This document shows, one piece after another, positions 57,486 to 64,000 of a stretch of 64,000 bases of DNA. A program made the translations under genes and the position numbers. Below the pieces are notes generated by a model. That model was not told the DNA's origin. It worked only from the letters and a program-made list of their open reading frames with translations, and made no database searches. The stretch lies in NCBI GenBank assembly GCA_035578175.1, contig JAQMRL010000014.1, forward strand, positions 15,543,774-15,607,773, given 5' to 3'. The stretch comes from Catonia carolina (taxonomy: Eukaryota > Arthropoda > Insecta > Hemiptera > Achilidae). Position 1 is the stretch's first letter. Each line of letters starts with the position of its first letter.

Positions 57486-58417
57486 CAAGGTGTGGCTATT
57501 ATATAACAAGATTGACATTGTAAAAAATTTAATTTTAATTTTATACATAATCACTTATTGTCACCTTCAATATACACTCCTTCTCTATCCCTACAACACT
57601 CCAAGCGAATTTTCCATCTTGGAAACAATGATGGAAGTCATCTTCTGTCAGCTACTCCAGGACACATGCCACTTTCTCTTTTACAGCTTCCACAGCCTCA
57701 AATCTTGTCCCTTTTTAATGCAGATTTCACCTTAGGGAACAGGTAGAAGTCACATGGTGCAAGATCTGGTGAATAAGGTGGATGTTCTAACACTGAGATG
57801 CTGTACTTGGCTAGGAACCTCTTGACATATAACGCGGAATGAGCTGGCACATTGTCTTGGTGGAGAACCCATGATTTGTCCTTCCACATTTTAGGGCCTT
57901 TTTTCCTTACTCTTTGACTTAGTTTAGTAAGTACCTCAAGGTAGTAATATTGATTAATTGTTTGACCTTCAGGAACACAGTGAAGGTACACAATCCCATG
58001 GATATAAAAAAAAACAATCATCATTGCTTTAAATTTTGACTTGCTCATTTGAGCTTTTTTGGCTCTCGATGAAGTTCGGCTCTTTCAGTGCATGGATTGA
58101 CGCTTCGTTTCCGGATCATAAGTAAAATACCATGTTTCATCACATGTTATTATCTTCTACCTGTTCCCTAAGATGAAATCTGTATTAAAAGGGACAAGAT
58201 TTGAGTCTCTGGAAGCTGTAAAAGAGAAAGCGGCACGTGTCATGAAGGAGTTTCCACTGTGGAAACTCTGGCACTGTTTCCAACAATGGAAAATTCGTAT
58301 AGAGCGTTGTAGGGATAGAGAATGAGTGTATATTGAAGGTGACAATAAGTGATTATGTATAAAATTGAAATTAAATTTTTTACAACATCAGTCTCGTTAT
58401 TTAATAGCCACACCTCA
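57486..58417 (-). mobile_element. Mariner element with inverted duplication of its 3' end
   Basis: 932 bp flanked by TA (57484-57485 and 58418-58419). The left arm (about 57486-57750) is the normal 3' end of a mariner. The right arm (about 58152-58417) is a reverse copy of the same 3' end in place of the 5' end. Both outer ends read GAGGTGTGGCTATTAAATAA with small changes. The DDE core lies between. The helix-turn-helix N-terminus is absent. Confidence 0.88.
57698..58150 (-). pseudogene. Mariner transposase, DDE core without N-terminus
   Basis: Starts after the palindrome breakpoint with ITCDETWYFTYDPETKRQSM, which holds the first catalytic Asp, followed by one in-frame stop, then MSKSKFKAMMIVFF. 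The second Asp is in WVLHQDNVPAHSAL and the third in YSPDLAPCDFYLFP, about the mariner D,D34D spacing. The open part from 58048 is 116 codons. The DNA-binding half is gone and the first segment is interrupted, so it is inactive. Similar to transposases of the Mos1/SETMAR type. Confidence 0.88.
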
Positions 58418-58563
58418 TATAAATGTACATTTTGAATGTAACAATTTTATAATATTTTGATTTTTAACAAAGATAAAAAATTAAATTCAGCTTACCTTTC
58501 AGACCTATGAATTTTTGAAACATTTATAGCTGTAAAATATTTCAGAAAACTTTTTTATACAAG

Positions 58564-58886
58564 TTTTTTTTATTCCTAATGTGTGTAGATTGCAATCTGT
58601 TCAATTTAGAACAATAAGCAACCCCATGACCCAATAAGATGAAGATGATATGTATGACGAGTAAATGAGGTGTAGTCTAGTACAGACTTAGGCTGACCAT
58701 TCCTGAGAGAGTATGGTTAATTGAAACCCAACCATCTAAGTACACCGGTAACCACTGTCTAGTACTCAAATATGTATAAGTAACTATATTTACTATGATT
58801 TGAAGCAGGAACCTTCATCTCCGAAAATCAGCTGTTAAACAGCTGACTAGCAGTGACTACGTTACCCCTAGACCAACCCGGTGGGT
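58564..58886 (-). mobile_element. SINE-A copy, full length
   Basis: Reverse copy, with box B decayed (GATTTGAAGCAGGAACC) and box A-like CCCCTAGACCAACCCGGTGG. A TTTTATACAAGT/TTTTACACTAGT pair at the edges may be a worn duplication. Confidence 0.82.
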
Positions 58887-60027
58887 TTTACACTAGTTAT
58901 TCACACAAAACTATGCATCCTTATAAAGGTTAACTACCCTGAAGTTTTCATTGAATTTGGTTGCGTGGTTACTAAGAAAGTGTTCCTTCTGTGCTAAAAA
59001 AATAAATTTTTTGGAAATTACAAAAAACTAAAAAATTTAACTTAGTCCATCCCAGCTTATAGTCATTAAGATTCTTCTTTTTTTTTCTTTTATCCGAGGC
59101 GGTGAGAAAAACTTATGTTCACTCCCTCATGATGGGGGAAGTAGTGTTGGTCTCAATTGAGGCATCCTCGTCTAGCCCCAAGGAGGCCACAACTGCCTTA
59201 CCAACCAAAAACCCGCCACCTGCCCACTTGATCCGACATCAGCAAACAACCCTCCACCTCCCTCGAAACTAATTATATAATACTACAAGGGAAATGTTGG
59301 GTTAAAAAAAAAAAATTACATACTGTCAACGGGGTGTGGAAGGGAACCGTAGCCTAATTCCCCTCTCACTGTCACTGACCAACACTCACTCTCTCACTTT
59401 CATTCATTATTTTCATCACCAGTTCAGGAAATTAGTGTGCCTACCTTACCTACTGAGATCGGGACAGGATTGATTCACTGTGGGAGAAAGCGATCCTGCT
59501 GATCTTCATATGTCTCCTCCCGACCACCCTCTCCGCAAATTGAGCGACCAACTTCCAGCTCTCCTCATCCTGCAGCATCACTGCCCCTACTTTCTCTGGG
59601 ATCCACTATGCAACGCCTATCTTCTCAGATGTCTCTATTCTGTCGAGGCCATGAAGCAAACTTGCTTCATGCAGTGTGAAGCAATGGATTTTGACAACGG
59701 AAATAGAAATTTATCTGCAGCTTTAAACTCAACCTAGCAAAAAAGAGGTCATCAGGCACTAGTATTGATACAGGCAAGATCCTAGATGTGGACATACTCA
59801 CAAAATGCTGTGACCGCCTTGTTAACTACTGGGGCATTACAGGGAAGTTCTAAACAATTATAAACAAAAATCATCACATTAGCTTAGTTCTAACCGAAGT
59901 TACAGCAAAAAAATAAAATTGATTTATTGTCAAAACACAGGAGAAACGTCTATTTGCAGCACAAACTTTTTAAAAATATTAAAAATAGAAAGGTGTCTAT
60001 AGAACAACAGTAAATATATCAAATTAA
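58887..60027. other. Unassigned region, partly GC-richer
   Basis: 59090-59260 and 59380-59740 are richer in C than the surroundings and may be 3' UTR or decayed coding sequence of an unknown LINE. An 85-codon frame (59480-59737, plus) has no motif I recognise. Confidence 0.4.
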
Positions 60028-60843
60028 TCACAAGATTTTGAATATTATAAAATGTAAAATACCAAAAAAGTCCATAAATAGAATTTTTAAACCAATTTTC
60101 ATGACCTCGTCGTGCAGATCATTTACAAACAAAGAAAAAAGTAGGGGGGACAGAAGGCAGCCCTGCTTTACCCCAAGTGGCGTCTCAAACCCTTCACTAA
60201 GACCCCCCTGACACCATACCTGGGCCATTGTTCCCTCCTACAAACCCTTCCATACATTAATAAATTTATTTGAAACACCAGCACAATACAACTTATAAAA
60301 GAGAGCCCCTCTGTTTATGTGGTCAAAAGCTCCTTTAAAATCAACAAGAAAAGCTTATAATTTCCTGCCTTTACCAGTAACAGTTAAGTTAATTAAACAA
60401 GTAGGTTAAAAATGTTATCCACAGTGGAAAATCCCTTTCTGAATCCTACTTGATACTCAATTAATATACCATTGCAACTGACCCAATTTTGCAACCTGTT
60501 AAGCAATATTCCAGTGAACAACTTGGCTATTGAGTCAATAAAGGATATTGCCCTGTAATTACCTGGGCACGATACATCCCCCTTTTTGTGAAGTGGGAAA
60601 ATAATTGATCTTGTAAAAGCCGCTGATACCTCTTCTCTAAATGTCGTTGTACAACTTTAACAAGCGATTTAAAAAAACATCGGGGGCAAATTTATAAAAT
60701 TTGTAAGGTATTCTGTCTCTGCCAGGGGCCTTGTTGTTTTTGACACTTTTTAGCACTTCCTTCAACTCTAAAAAAGAGATTTCTTGATCCATATATGGAT
60801 CGACATACCTTGGAGCAGCGTACAGGACAGGGTTATCCATCAA
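60028..60843 (-). pseudogene. LINE-6 reverse transcriptase fragments
   Basis: The fingers read VLKSVKNNKAPGRDRIPYKF (with KFAPD after it). Between the two open pieces a broken frame gives EYQVGFRKGFSTVDNIFNL. Then comes GVKQGCLLSPLLFSLFVND. The position of the catalytic YADD is degenerate (KILFMDFFGIL) and the element ends there, so no active site is left. Confidence 0.78.
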
Positions 60844-61161
60844 TTGACCCTCAAAGAGAGATTTAAAATAATTTACTCATGCACTTGGTTTTATTTGAGG
60901 GTCACATTTAAAGTTTTTCTTCTTAAAATACTTTCCCAAAAGGCTTTACCGTCCCTTATACCACTAAATTTTTCAATTACTTTCGAAATATATTTTGCCC
61001 TTTTCTCTCTACACAGTGTCTTATAACTCACGAACGTTTAAGTATTTTTGCTTTAGCTCCCCTGAACCAATTTTCCTATAAAGGTTTAACAACCTAAAAA
61101 CTAGATCTCTCTTCCTACCCCATTGCCCGTCAAACCACCCTGCTTATTCCCATTAAACCCC

Positions 61162-62095
61162 TTACCAGCCCCCCGACCTTGGGCCCGCAGCTTTATATAC
61201 CAATTCTAATAAACGATTAACTGTTTCACTCACATCTAGTACCCCATCGGATTCTCCACAACACTCCACTGCTAACCTCTGTTTATATTTTTCTTCATAA
61301 AAGCCCCGCCACAACGACTTTGGCAACAAAGGAAGGACCCCTTCTGCCCTTTGCTCAGCCAATACATTAACCAATTCCATCTCTAAAAGCATATGGTCCG
61401 AAAAGAACTCCAGGCCAACCTTGAAGTGCCTTATGACATCCAAATCACTTAAAGAGACAGCACACAGATCAATAACAGAAGACCCATTCGGCCCAATGTA
61501 GGTAAAATTCCCCTCCAAATCACCATTTACCCGCCCATTTAAACCTAACAAATTATTATTTTCAAAAAAGTCTGACAAAGTTTTACCCTTTTGGTTCAAA
61601 ACTACATCTTTCGATTTTCTGATACCATATACCCAGCTCTGCGGAAGCAGTTCCTCCTGCAATATAGATTGTTCCCTCCCAATACGCCCATTAAAATCCC
61701 CGAGAATAATGGTATTTGTCTCCCTTAAGTGATTATGAAAAAGCAAATCTAGCTTCCTAAAATCTGCTTGCCAACTCTTGTCATTCCCACCACTTAGATA
61801 AACCGGTACCACAACACGTCCAACCCTGCCCGCCTTTCAATAAGAATACACCTAGAGAGACTCTTTTTGCACCCAATAACTACACCCCCATCAGTCTGCC
61901 GAAATGAGCTTGTTTTGTTGCCGGCTGCCAGTACAAATTAAAATCATGGAAAATTTGCGAAAATTCCTCTGTTTTATCTATTTCTACATGAGTTTCAGCG
62001 AGGCAGAAGACATCAAAAGACTTCACGCAACTAAAAAAAATCAAAAATACCCCTCTTTGCTTTTAAACCCGCAACATTATAATACAATAGTTTAA
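61162..62095 (-). pseudogene. LINE-6 endonuclease region
   Basis: Begins LLYYNVAGLKAKRGIF near 62095 and is broken at once by stops. The open part from 61812 shows IILGDFNGRIG, SVIDLCAVSLSDL and FFSDHMLLEME, the D/N, S-D and S-D-H motifs of apurinic-type endonucleases. It would nick target DNA for the LINE. Confidence 0.78.
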
Positions 62096-62172
62096 TGGCA
62101 CACTGGCTCCAATTAAATTTTTAGTTTTTACCCCGTCCCTCTTACCTGTGAATTCTGGCAGACTAACCTTCC

Positions 62173-63048
62173 TCATGCCCTACAATCATCCACTTCCAAC
62201 ATTTTCTCAAAGTCTTTAATAATCTCCGTAACATCCCGCCCCAAGATGCGGTTCAAATCCTCCGTTGCGTCACCCTTCACTGACATCAGTTTCTGCATCG
62301 ATACGTAGGAATAAGAACCCTCTACCATAAGTTTGTCCACGATAACTGATGAACGCACATGACTGGTGACGTCTTTTATCTTCTTCTTCAAAACGAACAA
62401 GCTTTTCCTAACTCTCCTTGTTTCCATAGAAAAATCCTGGTGAACTATAAAATTTGTTCCCTTTAGTTCATTTGCGGTTTTTAATATGAATCAAAAGTCT
62501 TTATCGTCTGGAACATGCGCTATAATAGCTCCTGCCGGCCTACTCTTTCCCAACGGGTGAGCCCTATTAATCCAGAAGTCCGGTCTTGCACCAAGGAATC
62601 GGGTACAGAAATTTCTCACTACTTCCTCGGAATTTTGCTTGCCGTCGTGCTCCAAATTTCGATAAATTAAATTGTTCCTCCTTGATCGATTTTCCAATTT
62701 GTTAAGACGTCTTCGTAAAGAAACACTTTCCTGCTTAATAACTTTAATTTCCTCCTTCAGTACATGGTTCTCTTCGGAAATCCTCCTCAGCTCCTCCGAT
62801 ATCTGCCGAACATCTTCTTTTGTGGCCAGTACAGCCAGTTTTTCATCCAGGAGACGTGATAGCATATTCACCATGCTTTCTCGTTCGTCTCGACCAGTCC
62901 CACTGCTGCTTCCACCCTCCATATTTTTGTCTACCTGACCCTTTTTGGGCTTACTACCTTCCAACAGATCTGGTGAGCTTTTTGCTCTAGGTCTTTTAGG
63001 AGTTCGAGCTGGACTTGACGAGAAATATTCCTTTATGTCCTTCGACAT
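62173..63048 (-). pseudogene. LINE-6 ORF1: coiled coil plus RRM, one stop
   Basis: One frame of about 291 codons with a single TGA at 62491-62493. The N-terminus is basic and serine-rich (SSPARTPKRPRAKSSPDLL). A heptad-rich coiled coil covers about residues 60-125 (LRRISEENHVLKEEIKVIKQ). LENRSRRNNLIYRNL opens the RRM-like part, which ends with the VPDDKDF block. After the stop it reads ILKTANELKGTNFIVHQDFS, the L1-ORF1-type C-terminal domain. In L1 such a protein trimerises and binds RNA. Confidence 0.82.
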
Positions 63049-63096
63049 AAATAACTTTAGTACAGTCCTGTGATTTATAATATTTACTCTAAGCCT

Positions 63097-64000
63097 TTTT
63101 TTTTGTCATCAGTCTCTCGACTGGTTTGATGCAGTTCTCCAACCTGTTCTATCTTGCGCAAGTCGTTTCATATCTACATACCTGTAACACCCTACATCTT
63201 TTGTAATTTGCTTTATATATTCTACTCTTTGCCTCCCTCTACAATTTACTCCCTCAATGTTACCCTCCATTATTGATAGCCCAATACCTGGATGCCTTAG
63301 GATATGCCCCACTAGCCTATCCCTTCTTTTGGTAAGATGCTTCCATATACTTCTTTTTTCATCCACTCGCCTAAGAACCTCTAAATTACTTATTTTGTCC
63401 ACCCACCTAATCTTTAACATTTTCCTATAACACCACATTTCAAAAGCTTCTATCCTCTTCCGTTCTACAGCCCCTATCACCCACGTTTCACTTCCGTATA
63501 ATGCTACACTCCAAACATAATGTTTTAAGAAATTTTTCCTAATCTGTAAATCAATGTTTGTAGTCAGTAAGCTGTTTTTCATTTCAAAGGCTTTTCTAGC
63601 TTGAGCAATTCTACTCTTGATATCACTTGTGCTTCTACCATCCTTTGTTATTTTACTCCCTAGATAGCAGAATTCCCCAACTTCCTTTATGTTTTCGTTG
63701 CCTACTTTTAAATTTCCCATCTCTTCTAAACCACTCTTGCTGCTGCACAACACTTTCGTTTTGTTCTTATTAATTTTCATGAAGTAATCCTTCCTCAAGA
63801 TCTCATCCATTCCATTTAAGGCATCCTCTAGTTCATTCTTTGCCTCGGCTAATACTACTATATCATCGGCGAATCTCAACATTTTTATTGTTTCTCCTTG
63901 AATTTTTATTCCTACGTCAAATTTCTCCTTCACTTCATTTATAGCCTCTTCTATATACAAGTTAAAAAGTAGTGGTGACAAAGAACAACCTTGTCGTACA
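63097..64000 (-). mobile_element. LINE-5 copy 2, continues past the window edge
   Basis: Reverse copy with 3' tail ACTGATGACAAAAAAAAAGG at about 63094-63113. It is inserted at or beside the 5' UTR of LINE-6. Its 5' end is outside the window. Confidence 0.85.
63109..63999 (-). CDS. LINE-5 reverse transcriptase, partial and open
   Basis: Open to the window edge. In order: CTTGTTCTTTGTC-coded QGCSLSPLLFNLY, EEAINEVKEKFDVGIKIQG, and MLRFADDIVVLAEAKN with the catalytic FADD. From EDALNGMDEILRK onward it parallels the copy at 46822-47542 almost residue by residue; visible changes include ENIKEVGEF against ENIQEVREF and KHYVWS against KYCVWS. No stops or shifts are seen, so this may belong to a recently active family. 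Whether the full element is intact depends on sequence beyond 64000. Confidence 0.88.
   Translation of the reverse strand, partial: VRQGCSLSPLLFNLYIEEAINEVKEKFDVGIKIQGETIKMLRFADDIVVLAEAKNELEDALNGMDEILRKDYFMKINKNKTKVLCSSKSGLEEMGNLKVGNENIKEVGEFCYLGSKITKDGRSTSDIKSRIAQARKAFEMKNSLLTTNIDLQIRKNFLKHYVWSVALYGSETWVIGAVERKRIEAFEMWCYRKMLKIRWVDKISNLEVLRRVDEKRSIWKHLTKRRDRLVGHILRHPGIGLSIMEGNIEGVNCRGRQRVEYIKQITKDVGCYRYVDMKRLAQDRTGWRTASNQSRD

Larger units (their letters stand above)
60028..63096 (-). mobile_element. LINE-6: decayed LINE with L1-type ORF1
   Basis: Minus-strand element with ORF1 (63048-62173), endonuclease (about 62095-61162) and RT pieces (60843-60637 and 60228-60028). The 3' part after the palm is missing. 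LINE-5 abuts its 5' side at about 63097. The coiled-coil/RRM ORF1 occurs in L1 and in some arthropod CR1/L2-group elements; I cannot place the clade further. Confidence 0.8.

Noticed and set aside
57558..57746. Pair of similar small proteins on opposite strands (with 58157-58345)
   Set aside because: They are antisense shadows of the inverted mariner 3' ends.
59480..59737. Host gene exon
   Set aside because: 85 codons with no recognisable domain, no paired splice sites that I can support, next to LINE debris.

Overview
This window looks like AT-rich nuclear DNA of an arthropod, most likely an insect; a hemipteran is possible but I cannot fix the group from sequence alone. I recognise no host gene in 64 kb. 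Almost everything that can be named is transposable-element sequence: six kinds of non-LTR retrotransposon (LINE), four kinds of tRNA-like or SINE-like retroposon, one long LTR-like element, several TA-targeting DNA transposons, and one dominant repeat family, here called HLE-1.

HLE-1 is a noncoding unit of about 1.1 kb present in roughly 35 pieces on both strands. By my hand-set boundaries it covers about a third of the window. It has a 13-bp inverted repeat near both ends (ACTTTCTCTTGCC and GGCAAGAGAAAGT), a GT microsatellite about 140 bp from its 5' end, two diverged copies of a ~175-bp module, and a 3' hairpin (GTGTGAGTGTTTCACAC) followed by CAGA and a T-run. This plan matches non-autonomous Helentrons (DINE-1/HINE-like elements). 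The assignment is my inference from structure. HLE-1 copies are the substrate into which most other elements have inserted.

Layout. 1-3738: a Tc1/mariner-type MITE split by a 3.4-kb RTE-like LINE. 3739-11128: HLE-1 split by a full-length, decayed I-like LINE (4531-10217), then two nested SINEs. 11129-20575: HLE-1 copies nested in each other, a palindromic transposon (15039-16219) and a 5'-truncated LINE with an open RT frame (18346-19638). 20661-30269: HLE-1 with SINE-C, SINE-A and SINE-B insertions and a Jockey-like LINE tail. 30707-34073: HLE-1 holding a pogo-like element, which itself holds a SINE-B and a second TIR element. 34730-45352: HLE-1 with SINEs, a second LINE-3 insertion and a second palindromic transposon. 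46819-47557: a LINE-5 tail nearly identical at the protein level to the one at the right edge. 48018-55058: HLE-1 pieces, an intact MITE-1 copy and a ~1.7-kb solo-LTR-like element. 55059-60027: mostly unassigned AT-rich DNA with a young SINE-B and a mariner whose 5' half is replaced by an inverted copy of its own 3' end. 60028-64000: a decayed LINE with an L1-type ORF1, then the LINE-5 copy running off the edge.

The genes do not form a pathway. What ties them together is layered insertion. Target-site duplications, the TA dinucleotides and an empty site within the same window let the order of many insertions be read directly.
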